64,000 bases of DNA, taken from Laburnicola sp. R22_1 (lineage: Eukaryota > Ascomycota > Dothideomycetes > Pleosporales > Didymosphaeriaceae). The DNA lies in contig JACONQ010000004.1 of the NCBI GenBank assembly GCA_014281115.1, forward strand, positions 2,480,001 through 2,544,000, given 5' to 3'. A program made the translations under genes and the position numbers. Below are positions 44,050 to 54,443 of this stretch, piece after piece; the stretch's first letter is position 1, and each line of letters begins with the position of its first letter. A model generated the notes under the pieces. The model saw only the letters and a list, made by a program, of their open reading frames with translations. It ran no database searches and had not been told where the DNA came from.

Positions 44050-45623
44050 ATGGTGAAACGAAAACGCAACAATGCCCATTCATCTGTCTCGATCAAGGCG
44101 CAAGCCACGGCGAAGGGCACTCTCACTCCCCCACATGAGACCGCTTCCTCAATTGGACCTTCCAGCATCAACACCATCATCTCCCCCGAGGAAGTAGAAA
44201 TCGCCGTGGAGACGCTGCAATCGCTTTCCGAGCACCCCGCAATCATCAAATCAAAAGCATGCAAAGATTTGCGAACAGCAGTGTACAACTTCAAACAGGC
44301 CAGCACAACGGGCATGATTGCAGCCGGTACGTATTGCCCTCAGGATTGTGGGGCAAATCGGAAGGTGGCTAAGAGGGGATGCAGAGGGCGGCAATCTCAC
44401 AGCGCGCATCTCAGCTGCGCTCACGGATGCCAATTATCTCGACGCGCGTATCTTGCTAGCGGAGATGCGTATCCGCAAAGAAACCCCTTCACTTGGCGCG
44501 CTCTGCCGTTGGGTGCGCACCCTCGACGTGATCTCAGGCTTGTCGATTCATGTGCGAGTACCGAACCAGGATATCGTAGGTCATAATGCACACAATGCGG
44601 AACTGATCCAGGTTCTGGATGCGATACTACGAGTCACTGGTCCGACGGATACGACTTCTCATGGCACGAATGTTTCCGCGGGTTGCATTGCGCTGCAAGA
44701 GACATGGGACTTACGCGGCAGCAGTGAGCCAACGCAGCATGTACGTCGGAGTATCGGAGACAAGACGATCTTTACTTCGTGCCCTGCGGATCTAAAGGAG
44801 CGCTTCCGCATCATCGAAACTACCCCCGGTCTTCAGCGGAAGCCACCAAACCTACACCCTGCTATCCTTTTTGCCTCAAAAGACGACGCTGTGCAGCTTG
44901 GCTCGGCACCACGAACTCGGTGTTTCGAACACCCCCTTGTGCCTAATTTGAGATTAATCAGAGATGTGCTTTCGCCCGATGAATGCGCGTCCATCATCGC
45001 GGCTGGCGAAGCAATGGAGTTCATCCCTGATGCGCCAATGCGACCTCAGGGTGAGGATACTAGCGTCCTCGCCCACAATTTCTACTGGATTGTCGATCAG
45101 GCTTTCCACGATAAACTGTGGAAGAGGGTCCAAGAATTCGTGCCAGGGGCGGCGGCGGGCAGGAAGGTCCGCGGTATTAATAGACGGTTTAGGGTTTACA
45201 GATATGTGCCCGGGGCAGAGTATAGGTGCCACATTGGTATGCATGCCCAGTAATCGGCTTAGTGGATTTTCGCTAATCTATGTCCATGTAGATGGTGCGT
45301 GGCCGCCCTCCGGCATTGATCCCGTTACGGATGCATATCAGTACGACTCTTCGCCAAGAGACGCGCGTCAATCGTCACTGTTTACCTTTCTCATCTACCT
45401 GAACGACGACTTCAAGGGGGGCGAGACGACCTTCTTCATTCCGAGTGTGAAAGAGGGCGTCATGAACGCGTGTCCCGTCAAGCCCATCATGGGCAGTGTT
45501 GCTGTTTTCCCGCATGGAGAGGCGCAAGACGCTTTGCTGCACGAAGGCACTGGTGTTGTGGAAGGCGCCAAGTATGTCATTCGTACAGACGTCGAATATG
45601 ATGTCGACCCTACCCTATCCTAA
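44050..45623 (+). CDS. 2-oxoglutarate-Fe(II) oxygenase, prolyl 4-hydroxylase-like
   Basis: Exons 44050..44326, 44376..45236 and 45292..45623 give 489 residues; introns are 49 and 55 bases. The C-terminal half is a P4H-type domain. FRVYRYVPGAEYRCHIDGAW contains the HxD metal pair (His near 377, Asp near 379, joined across the splice). Next come FTFLIYLNDDFKGGETTFFI and the distal His in ALLHEGTGV near 462, followed by the Lys of AKYVIRTDV that binds 2-oxoglutarate. The N-terminal half (from MVKRKRNNAHSS to WVRTLDVISG) is a fungal helical region of unknown role. There is no signal peptide, and the KRKR at the start hints at the nucleus, so this is not a classical ER collagen-type enzyme. Substrate unknown. 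Confidence 0.85.
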
Positions 45624-45694
45624 AAACCAACGCTATAATTACCACTTGATATGCAGACGGTATTCCTCGTCTAGGAGAACAACAAATGAAGAGT

Positions 45695-47251
45695 CTAAGA
45701 CTTCCCTATGCACTCGACTCGGAATCCAAGCTCCTCCAACTGTTCTGCGTCCACGATGTTCCTTCCATCAAAGACAAACATCGGCCGCCTCATCAGCTGT
45801 GCAATTCTCGCCCATTCCACCTTCCGACCCAGTTTCCGATTGTGTGCTGCATCCCGTTTCAGCTCACCCCGATTGCTGAACTCGTCCCACTCTGTCAAAA
45901 TGATGACGGCATCTGCACCCGTACACGCCTCGTACGCAGACTTGCAAACCACAAGCTGTTTCTCCGCGCATTCCGGCCTTGCGGTGCTAGCCGTCAACTC
46001 CTGCCTAATCTGCGTTTCCGTGACAAGGGGATCATATATCCGCACATTCGCGCCCTCCGTGAGCACATTGTCAATGACCGTGATAGCAGCCGTCTCCCTC
46101 GTATCGCCCGTATCTTTCTTATATGCAAAACCAAACACGGCGAGCGTCTTGTTCGACAGCGAATTATACAAACATCTTACTATCCTCCGTGTAAAGCGGT
46201 CTTTCTGGTACTCGTTGATGTCGACAATGGAGCGCCAATAGTCTGCTACTTCGAAAAGATGCAGCGATTCAGCGATGTATGCGAGCGAGAGGATATCTTT
46301 GCGGAAACAAGAGCCACCGAAGCCGACCGAGGCTTTGAGCATGCGCGAGCCGATGCGCTTGTCTAGGCCTATGGCGTACGAGACTTCGTCGATGTCGGCG
46401 TTGAGGGATTCACACATTGCCGACAGGGCGTTTACGCTGCTTATGCGTTGGGCGAGAAGGGCGTTGGCCGCGAGTTTGGCGAGCTCAGAGCTGTACAGGT
46501 TGATGGTTATGATGCGATCGACGTCGATCCATGTGGCATATATATCTGCGAGTGCCTGTGCGGCCTGGAGGCCTCGGGGCGTTTTCAGTGAGCCGATGAG
46601 TATCCGGTCTGGGTTTAGGAGGTTGGCAATGGCGGTGCCTTCGGCGAGGAACTCTGGATTCGAGAGGATTTCGAAGTGTAGACCCGGTCTTGCGGTCGCG
46701 GCGAGGACGTCTCGAAGCGTGTCGGCGGCTCTGCACGGTACGGTGCTCTTCTCTACGATGATCTTGTTGCTTTCCGACACTTCGCCAATCTTGCGCACCG
46801 CTGATTCCAGGTACGAGAGCTCGGAGGCGTGGCCTGCACCTCGACCTGACGATTTGGTCGGCGTGTTGACGCTCAATAGAATCAGGTCCGCCTCCGCAAT
46901 GCATCTGTCGACGTCTGTGGAAAAGAAGAGGTTGGGAGCACGTTTCCCCGGCTTTCCGTCTCGCGCCGCTGTGACGAGCTCGAGGAGGCCTGGTTCGTAT
47001 ATGGGTAGGCTGTCCTTCTGCCAAGCAGCAATGCGCTCGTGGTTATAGTCGACGACAGTGACTCGGATATCAGGGTTTTTACTTGCCATGACAGCTGAGG
47101 TCGGTCCACCTACATATCCGGCGCCGATACAGCATATCTTTCTAATCTTTGTTACCAGCCTCGTGTCTTGTTCGTGTGGACCCTGGGCAGGTACCATGGG
47201 CGCGTCGTGTAAACGCTGGGTGTGCATTGGTATCGAGTAAGCAGGACTCAT
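45695..47251 (-). CDS. UDP-glucose 6-dehydrogenase
   Basis: Single exon, 518 residues from the ATG at 47251; the frame is open further upstream, but the extra sequence has no likeness to the family. The enzyme oxidises UDP-glucose to UDP-glucuronate with two NAD+. Evidence: the Rossmann start KICCIGAGYVGGPTSAVMAS, VDYNHERIAAWQ, LILLSVNTPTK, the EKSTVPCRAAD segment and SNPEFLAEGTAI. The catalytic Cys is in ASVGFGGSCFRKDILSL, near residue 316. The C-terminal domain has VFGFAYKKDTGDTRE and MFVFDGRNIVD. The housekeeping fungal enzyme has very similar motifs, so I cannot tell whether this is the only copy. It faces a transporter gene across a 438-base promoter and may supply UDP-glucuronate to the glycan genes nearby. 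Confidence 0.93.
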   Translation of the reverse strand: MSPAYSIPMHTQRLHDAPMVPAQGPHEQDTRLVTKIRKICCIGAGYVGGPTSAVMASKNPDIRVTVVDYNHERIAAWQKDSLPIYEPGLLELVTAARDGKPGKRAPNLFFSTDVDRCIAEADLILLSVNTPTKSSGRGAGHASELSYLESAVRKIGEVSESNKIIVEKSTVPCRAADTLRDVLAATARPGLHFEILSNPEFLAEGTAIANLLNPDRILIGSLKTPRGLQAAQALADIYATWIDVDRIITINLYSSELAKLAANALLAQRISSVNALSAMCESLNADIDEVSYAIGLDKRIGSRMLKASVGFGGSCFRKDILSLAYIAESLHLFEVADYWRSIVDINEYQKDRFTRRIVRCLYNSLSNKTLAVFGFAYKKDTGDTRETAAITVIDNVLTEGANVRIYDPLVTETQIRQELTASTARPECAEKQLVVCKSAYEACTGADAVIILTEWDEFSNRGELKRDAAHNRKLGRKVEWARIAQLMRRPMFVFDGRNIVDAEQLEELGFRVECIGKS

Positions 47252-47689
47252 GTTTTGCGGATTAAAAGGATACTGGTGACAGGCTACGTTTATAAAAGTT
47301 GCTGCCCAGGCAAAGGTACCTATCTCGGCACAAACATGCCATGGACGCCATGGATGCAAATGCTCATTTCCAAGTGCCCTACTAGACAGTTCGGACTAGC
47401 GGGGGCGCCAAAGGGTATCGTTAGAGCTGGGGCCAGTAGCAAACGCCCCCTTAGCCACATGTAAGATGACGATGCGGATGGCTCACGGGTGCGCTAGTGG
47501 AGATATGCATCAACAAGTTCACCGAGACCCACGCGGCAGGGAGCGGACGCGTAATAGCTAATGTGATGCCCAGACAAGGTGTACAAAAGTTGACGACCAG
47601 GCACATGCCCAGGATGGACTTTGTAGGTCAGACGGACCTATACTCGCACTCCAAAGCATTCGATCGCTGGCATCCGACAGTTCGCAGAC
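47252..47689. promoter_or_regulatory. divergent promoter of UDP-glucose dehydrogenase and transporter
   Basis: A 438-base gap between two outward-facing starts, so co-regulation is plausible. A plus-strand frame near 47222-47464 is not convincing as a gene. Confidence 0.5.
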
Positions 47690-48843
47690 ATGCAGCACGT
47701 TGACAATGAGCGGCCTTCGGCCTCCTCCTTGGACGACGACAGCGACGACGCCAGACAAGGCCTCCTCGACGAGGATGAAAAGATCAAGGATATGGAAAGT
47801 CAAGCTCCACCGAGAGCGGAAGAGCAGGAGACGAACAGAGGCAAAGTAATAGGGTTTCTCGCCATGTATTTCGCGATGAATCTCGGCTTGACCTTTTATA
47901 ATAAGCTGATCCTGGGTTCGGTTTGTCGTCGGCATGCCCAGTGGCATTGGACAAGATGCTAACCAAAGCAGTTTGCCTTCCCGTGGATACTCACAGCGAT
48001 ACACGCTGGGACTTCGGCTCTCGGATGCTTTCTTCTGCTGTGGCTCGGCCACTTTCAGCTGAGCAGGCTGACGATACGCGAGCACCTCGTGCTGGTGATG
48101 TTTTCACTGCTGTTCACGCTGAACATTGCCATGTCGAACGTTTCACTGTGAGCGCGACATGCTGTCCTGGCGAGGATGCGATTGCTAACGGTGGATGCAG
48201 TGAAATGGTGTCGATACCGTTCCATCAGGTCATGCGAGCAACGACTCCCGCTTTCACCATCCTCATCTACCGCGTGCTGTACGCGCGCAAGTACACGGCG
48301 GCAGTGTACGCGTCCCTCGTGCCTGTCATTATCGGGGTGGGCCTCGCCACGTTCGGCGACTACTACTTCACTGCGCTCGGCTTCACGCTGACGCTCATTG
48401 GCGTCGCGCTCGCTGCCATCAAGACGGTGGTGACGAACCGGCTCATGACAGGGCGGCTGCGGCTGCCCGCGCTGGAGGTGCTGTTGCGGATGGGCCCGCT
48501 TGCCGCCGTCCAGTCGCTGCTCTACTCGATGCTCATCGGCGAGTTCTCGGGCTTCGTGGCCTATGTGCGCGCGGGACAGCTGGACGGGAGTCGGCTGCTG
48601 GCCGTGGGCGGCAACGGGCTTCTTGCCTTTGCGCTGAACGTGGCGTCGTTCCAGACGAACAAGCTGGCGGGCGCGTTGAGCATGACCATCTGCGCCAACC
48701 TGAAGCAGTGTCTGACGATTGTGCTGGGGGCGGCCATGTGGAACATCCCGATGAGTGCAATGAACAGCCTGGGCATCCTGCTGGCGCTGGGCGGGGCCGC
48801 GTGGTACTCGAGCATTGAGGCCCAGGGGAAGGTGCAGCGATAG
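47690..48843 (+). CDS. triose-phosphate/nucleotide-sugar-type transporter (TPT family)
   Basis: Exons 47690..47920, 47972..48147 and 48201..48843 give 349 residues. The N-terminus is acidic and cytosolic (SASSLDDDSDDARQGLLDED). About ten membrane helices follow, starting GFLAMYFAMNLGLTFYNKLI. The second exon supplies FAFPWILTAIHAGTSALGCF and the helix leading to NIAMSNVSL. The third begins EMVSIPFHQVMRATTPAFTI, a hallmark of the DUF250/TPT family, and ends with LKQCLTIVLGAAMWNIPMS. Introns are 51 and 53 bases with donors GTTTGT and GTGAGC and branch points GCTAACC and GCTAACG. Fungal members of this family sit in Golgi or ER membranes; the substrate is not evident from sequence. Confidence 0.9.
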
Positions 48844-49328
48844 GAGTCGGGACAGGACGTGGCACGGTGGCTGGGCTTGGGTAGGCGGAGTGGCGAGTGG
48901 GAGCCTAGGAGCGCGGCGGAACCACGACATTTGTGAAGCTGCGGCTCTTGGACAGGGCTTGGCCGAGCGGAAAGCCAAGGCGCTAGCCCTGGCTGTGTAA
49001 GAGTAAATGTTAATAGACTATGCACTATGTACCATGCAAACTTGCAACGTTACCACTGTATCCTCTTCCCCGGCCACATGCAGCCACATGCAGCCACATG
49101 CAGCCATGCGATGCTCGGGCCATTTGCATGGGCGCGCCCATTTCGGCCGGGTTCGGCCTGTCAGCCATGGTGGTTCCGCCCAAGCCGCACGTGGCGAGCT
49201 TTTCTGGCAGCGGTTGGTTTCCAAGGCCCCAAGGCTTTCCATCACCCATGCATGTGTGACCGCCGCGCTAGGCCAAGGTCGGGCCTAACCAGTACCACTC
49301 CTGAGACCCGGTCTGCGGATCTAGCGCC
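48844..49328. other. intergenic, transporter to glycosyltransferase
   Basis: About 485 bases, GC-rich on the left. Contains a 10-base tandem repeat. No gene seen. Confidence 0.5.
49073..49108. repeat. tandem repeat, unit GCCACATGCA
   Basis: Three perfect copies of the 10-base unit followed by a partial fourth (GCCATG). Each junction contains CATGCA, so the array presents repeated near-palindromes. It sits about 220 bases upstream of the glycosyltransferase start and could bind a regulator. Confidence 0.85.
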
Positions 49329-50879
49329 ATGGCCACCGCGTTTCTTATATTGCCATTGATTTGTTCCTCGTTCGCCATCGTCAGCCTCTTGCACAGCATG
49401 CCTCGACCCAAAGCCCTGTTCCTCGCCGCCGGCGCCGTCCTCCTGGTAGTCGTCTTCTTTTACACGTCCCGCGCTTCCAACTATACCCATTACCCTCTCC
49501 ACTTCCCTCATCACGCTCCCCCTTCTTCCTCTTCTTCCAATTCCACCTCCCCTTTGCCCCATTACCCCTCGGTAGCGACACCAAGCCAAAAAACTTCTGC
49601 CTTGCATCTCCTCACCGTCGCGACAAGCAATGACGTAAATCTCTGCCGTCTGCTCCTCTCCGCCGCCGTTCTCTCGTACCCACCAGCTGTCATTATCGAC
49701 TGGGAGGGTCAAGGGGAGTTCAACGCCAAAGAATCACATCTTGCTAAAATCATCGGCCCCTTACGCTATTTTGAGTCGCTTCCAACATCCCGTGACGATG
49801 ACATGGTCGTGCTCGTCGACGGCTACGATGTCGTCTTTCAGCTTGGGCCAGATGTGCTCCTTCGCCGCTATCACGACACCATAAAGGCGAAAAATGCACA
49901 GCTAGAGGCACACTTTGGAGCACAACACGTCAAAAAGTACGGCACATACAATAGCCTTCTATATGGCCCAGACGTGCTATGCTATCCCATCGACTTCCAC
50001 CGGCCTGCATGCTGGCTGGTGCCAGAGTCCACTCTTCCACGCGACGCATTCGGCAAAGAGACGGACAAAAACAGGGAGCACACCCGTCCGCGCTGGCTCA
50101 ATTCAGGTACACTCATGGGCCCCCTTTCAGACGTACGCAGACTGTTTGTCTCAGCACACGAAAAGCTCAACAAGACGTTTGACCCTGAATACAAGGATCG
50201 GAACTCGGATCAGATGTACCTCGCCGATGTTTTCGGAGACCAGGAGTATGCGAGGATGACGGCAGGAGGCGGCAAAGTGGAGAACCCATTTCCGGATGCG
50301 GTTCCGGACGACATCAAGAAGGAGACGAGAACACCGAAGCTCGAGAAAGGACAGGTCGCCGAACATCACATAGCCATAGATTACGAGTCTCGCCTCTTTC
50401 AGACGGTTGCATATTACTACAAAGTTCTCATCTGGAATACTTTTAGCGATTCTTCCAACAACAACAACAAGGATACCAACATCGCCGACCTTCCAGAGGA
50501 TGTCTTGCAAGCCAAACCTCCATATCGTACTCTGGGCAGCTCCGAGCATCCGCAGTTGACAAGCAAGACTTGGAGAGATGTATCCCTCCTTGTCAATAAA
50601 ATCACCAAGAATGTCATGCCAGTCGTGCATTTTACAGGGCAAAAGGGTTATCGCGATCAATGGTGGGACCACTTTTGGTTCTATCCTCAAGGTCGACAAC
50701 TCCTCAAGGCCGAACCTGACCACGGGGTGATCGCAGAAATCGACGGTGTTGCTTACACGCCGTATATTCCCTTTGGCAAGACTTCGAGGCCCCGGGGAGA
50801 TGCGTGGTCCGACAAAGGCGACCTACTACCATGGCAAAAGGTCTGCAAAGAGCATGAGGGAAAACTATTCAAACAGTAG
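49329..50879 (+). CDS. PLOD-like glycosyltransferase, type II membrane protein
   Basis: Single exon, 516 residues from 49329 (good context CCATGG). A second in-frame ATG at 49398 would give 493 residues and leave a clean type II anchor (KALFLAAGAVLLVVVFFYTS); the longer form would have two hydrophobic segments. A Ser/Pro/His-rich stem follows. The catalytic domain resembles the glycosyltransferase module of PLOD/procollagen enzymes: LHLLTVATSNDVN, VVLVDGYDVVFQLGP with the DxD-like Asp-Gly-Tyr-Asp near residue 163, and PRWLNSGTLMGPLSDVRRLF. Then come RNSDQMYLADVFG, AIDYESRLFQ and VVHFTGQKGYRDQWW. It probably works in the Golgi lumen on UDP-sugars; the acceptor is unknown. Confidence 0.85.
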   Translation: MATAFLILPLICSSFAIVSLLHSMPRPKALFLAAGAVLLVVVFFYTSRASNYTHYPLHFPHHAPPSSSSSNSTSPLPHYPSVATPSQKTSALHLLTVATSNDVNLCRLLLSAAVLSYPPAVIIDWEGQGEFNAKESHLAKIIGPLRYFESLPTSRDDDMVVLVDGYDVVFQLGPDVLLRRYHDTIKAKNAQLEAHFGAQHVKKYGTYNSLLYGPDVLCYPIDFHRPACWLVPESTLPRDAFGKETDKNREHTRPRWLNSGTLMGPLSDVRRLFVSAHEKLNKTFDPEYKDRNSDQMYLADVFGDQEYARMTAGGGKVENPFPDAVPDDIKKETRTPKLEKGQVAEHHIAIDYESRLFQTVAYYYKVLIWNTFSDSSNNNNKDTNIADLPEDVLQAKPPYRTLGSSEHPQLTSKTWRDVSLLVNKITKNVMPVVHFTGQKGYRDQWWDHFWFYPQGRQLLKAEPDHGVIAEIDGVAYTPYIPFGKTSRPRGDAWSDKGDLLPWQKVCKEHEGKLFKQ

Positions 50880-52017
50880 AGGAAGGGAGGTCAGCTCAAG
50901 AAAGATCCGAATCCGACCGATTAGACTGGCATACCGACCATCGACCATCGACCATCAACCGTGGGGACCAGCAGTCATGTTGCCTCTGGATTGTTCGAGA
51001 CCTCTGACTAGCCGTCAGGAGCAACCGAGCGGATTCTTTGTATAGTACTTTTTGCATTCATCGGCTGGGCCGAACGCCCATTATCTGCCCACCGCCCACA
51101 CTTGGTGGCTCTTTCCGCAGCAAGAAATATGTCGCAGCCCCGGTTGGTGTAGATAGCGTAGATTTCGAGACACAGATGGATGGGCGCATTGCATAGTTGT
51201 TCTTGTCAAGTTGGGATATAGAGCTAGTGTCCGTGTCCGTGTGCGTTTGTCGCTGTGTCGACATGGTGCTATACACATGGAACGGCCGGCGCGCGCGCTA
51301 GGAGATGGATAGAAGGTGAATTGCATGTAAAATAGTAGAAGGAGATGTACGAGATATGGGTTCAGCGCAGCGTGAAAGCATTGGAATTGTAAATTTACCT
51401 ACAAACCTACCACCTTTTCCATTCATTGTTTGAACTTGACTTGCCAACCAACCAACCAACCACACCACCGACACCTGCTGGTGTAGAGGAAGACGCGGCA
51501 GTAGCGCCTGGTCAAGGGTCTGCGTATTGTGCTGCTGTTCGTGTGGTGTCGTACATTTCGGTACACTTAGTGCGGGACCGATTGTGTATTAGGAACTCGA
51601 TTTGCCCGGGCAGAAAACCAAGACTTGGCATGATGGCGCTAGTGTTCGTGTGTGGACCAAGAGCCTAGACTGCCTAATAAAAGATTAAAACCCCCAGGTG
51701 CCACGACTCATCACGACGTGCCCTCCATCCATTCCATCTGCCCAGGCATCATTTTTATTTGTGAACAACGCATCTCGCAACTATACTTTGGTAAAGGAAA
51801 TAACTAGCTATAACCTATTTTTCGGTATACCAGCTCTGTGTAAGATATCTATTACATGCATACATGTGATCTATCTAGTAATGACGCGCTCATAACTGTG
51901 TCAATTCTGAAATCGAAAAGTTCAATTATGTGATCTGACTGTGAAGTGCCTGTGGGTCTCGACCGAGACCGTGCCCAGGCATCTTCCAACCTCACCCCAC
52001 CACACCACATAACCCAC
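50880..52017. other. gene-poor stretch, 1.1 kb
   Basis: Contains the overlapping repeat CGACCATCGACCAT near 50938-50951, four copies of CCAA near 51445-51460 and a CG-rich CCGGCGCGCGCGC run near 51284-51298. No gene seen. Confidence 0.5.
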
Positions 52018-53038
52018 TTACACCTTCCAAGCCCCCCTATTCTCCTCAACAAACTGCCCAAACGTCTTGGGCGCACATGCACCGCATCGCCCGTCGCTTT
52101 TTCAAAGTCCTGCGATGCCAACACTTCAAGCCGCGTAATGAACCGCGCGTAGTAGTCTGATACGCCTGCTTGGATGAAGGAGGAGATGCGACTCGCTTCG
52201 TCGAGCTTGATGTGCTGGATTGGGCGATTGAGGGCGTGGGATAGGGTGGTGGTGATCTGGTGGGTTTGGGGTTAGTGGGGAATGTATGGGGAGGGTGATG
52301 TGGATGATCGCGCTTGTGCCATAAGCAGGTGGAGCTGAGCTTACCGCGTCATAAGTGAGGAGTTTTGGTCCGAGGAGTCTTAGATCGCAGTTTGGCGATT
52401 TGGCGTCAGTTAGAGCGTGGTAGGCTACGGCTGTGATGTCGTCTGCGCTGATGAAGGGGATGAGGCCGTTTTGCGTGGCGGTGTAGATGGCGTTTTGGTG
52501 GGTTATTGTGTGGAGGGGGCCGGGGTCCAGGAGGTTCTCTGTGCGATGTACACACAGTATTAGCAGAGGAAATAAAACAAACCTCATACACGCCTTGGAT
52601 AGGTCTTTGGGCACAGTTGTGAAGTCATACATGGGCTGGGTCAACATACCCATAAAGCAACTCGGCCTCAAAACACAATACTCCACTCGCACCTCCACAA
52701 AATGCTCCCACACCCTCCCCATGCCATCCCTACCCAAAGCCGCACTCGTCCCAGCGCACAGGACAAACCGCTTGACGCCCTTTGTTCGCGCTAGGTCGAC
52801 GAATTTTATCATGGGGACCCAGGGAGAGGCGACTTGGGGCTCCATCATATAGATTGCGTTGATAGGTGTGTGCTCGAGTGCTGGGGCCCAGGTGGATTCG
52901 TTGATCCAGTCAAATTATAGGAAGGCGGGAGAGGGAGGATGGCGGGATGTGAGGAGGTGCGGTTTTTTGGGCGGTGGTGAGGAGGGCGGAGAGGCGGGTG
53001 GAGGTTTTGCCTGTGCCGCCGAGGAGGAGGGTTGTCAT
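52018..53038 (-). pseudogene. NmrA/EasG-like NAD(P)-binding protein, broken
   Basis: On the minus strand MTTLLLGGTGKTSTRLSALL is a typical NmrA-family nucleotide-binding start. The homologous frame then moves by one base in a run of six A (near 52963-52968) and meets a TAA just before FDWINESTWAPALEHTPINA. The central part is intact: GVKRFVLCAGTSAALG, VEYCVLRPSCFMGM, GLIPFISADDITAVAYHALT, LLGPKLLTYDA. A splice (GTAAGC to CCCACCAG) leads to SHALNRPIQHIKLDEASRIS and YYARFITRLEVLASQDFEKA. The expected C-terminus APKTFGQFVEENRGAWKV is present but in yet another frame. Three separate lesions make a working protein unlikely. Related enzymes reduce imines or regulate nitrogen metabolism; some belong to ergot-type clusters, but no such cluster is seen here. 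Confidence 0.65.
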
Positions 53039-54443
53039 GGTTGGGTTGGAAAGGGGTTGATTATGGTTGTAGAGATTTGGGTGGTGAGTATGTATACGGA
53101 GAAGGGGTGGAAGTGAATGGAAAAGAGATAGGTACCTACTACCTGCGTACTTGGGGGTATATTTGTATATATGTTTTCTCCCATCTTTCCTCTTTCCAGA
53201 TGTCAGTTTACTGGTCAACCTACCATTCTGGAATCCGGATGAGGTGATCGCGCAGCGCGCGGTTCCCTGTCGGAGATACCCGGAGATTGGGGATAGTATT
53301 GATGCTTATAGTCGCCAGTGTTGCCGGCAGAGGTTGTTTATGACTGGCCTTGGCAATTACACATCTCGGACCTATCGGACTTGACGGGGTATCAGAAAGC
53401 TGCAGGTGTCCGGCGCGGTTGCGCTTATTTTCACCAATGGTGTTGGAGTAGCCACCTGACTTGGAACATGGACATGCGGACTTGTCGACTGGGCATGCTT
53501 GTGAGTGGTAAGTGTTCTTATTTCGGTTCGCCTAAATGAAGTCTACCTAGGTAGATATTAACCGGTTGGGGGTGGATGTTAGTTTTGGTCTTGGTGTTGG
53601 AAATGAGATCTGTAAGAACAGTTTGAAGTGGAAGTAATGCATTGCCAGATCGACTTTCTGGTTCATTGGAGTAAGTGAATGGCTTATTTGTACTCTTAGC
53701 AAGATATAAGTTCAGAGGTAGAGTCTTATCGGTAATCCTACCTAGGTAATAACTACTACAGCTGCAGGACATAGGTTTCAGTACAGTCGGCCTTGGTCCT
53801 GTTTATCCAGTGGTAACACATGGCAGTTAGGCTTTAATCCTAATACTAAGCTCATCTAGGAGTTTCTATGTTGTTCCTGCTAGAGATGGTTGGAGTTGCA
53901 TTAGCGAAAAATACCTAGAAATTTCGGTTTCCTTATGAGCAAAATCTGATAAAAAGATAACGCTTGATATTCTCCGAATTGGATAAATGTCTAAATAAAT
54001 AATTAGAGTGAAGTTCCGGCATACGAACAGTTAATCGTCAACGTCTTTCCAACAGTTCTGTTCTTCGATAATAACATTTTCAATATGGATATGTCTGTAT
54101 AATCGGAATGTTTTCCATTTACTCTTTTTGATTAAGAGCAATTTAAAATTGTAACAATTTATAAGTCTAAACGGAAGAAGTTCGATGTGCAGACAGTGCA
54201 CTGATATTTCAAATCCAAATGTATTGTTTCGTCGTCCTCACTGCGAGATTGAGAAACCATCTGGCCTAGTAGATGTGTCACAATCCAGGACAAGATGAAA
54301 GACCGGTTTCTCGCATGCTACACGTTCATGTTCCAAAATTCCATACCACCGTCCTTGCCCAGTTTTTCTTCTTAAGCTTCCTTTAGCTGTTCTGCATTAA
54401 ACCCACGTCTACAACTCCTAGTAGCTTTTGATGACCGCGACAC
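53039..54443. other. gene-poor stretch, 1.4 kb
   Basis: No gene recognised. Two perfect TACCTAGGTA palindromes lie at 53544-53553 and 53739-53748. From 53850 the sequence is AT-rich. Confidence 0.5.

Noticed and set aside
51426..51668. 80-codon plus-strand open frame
   Set aside because: Built partly on the CCAA repeat, no family likeness.
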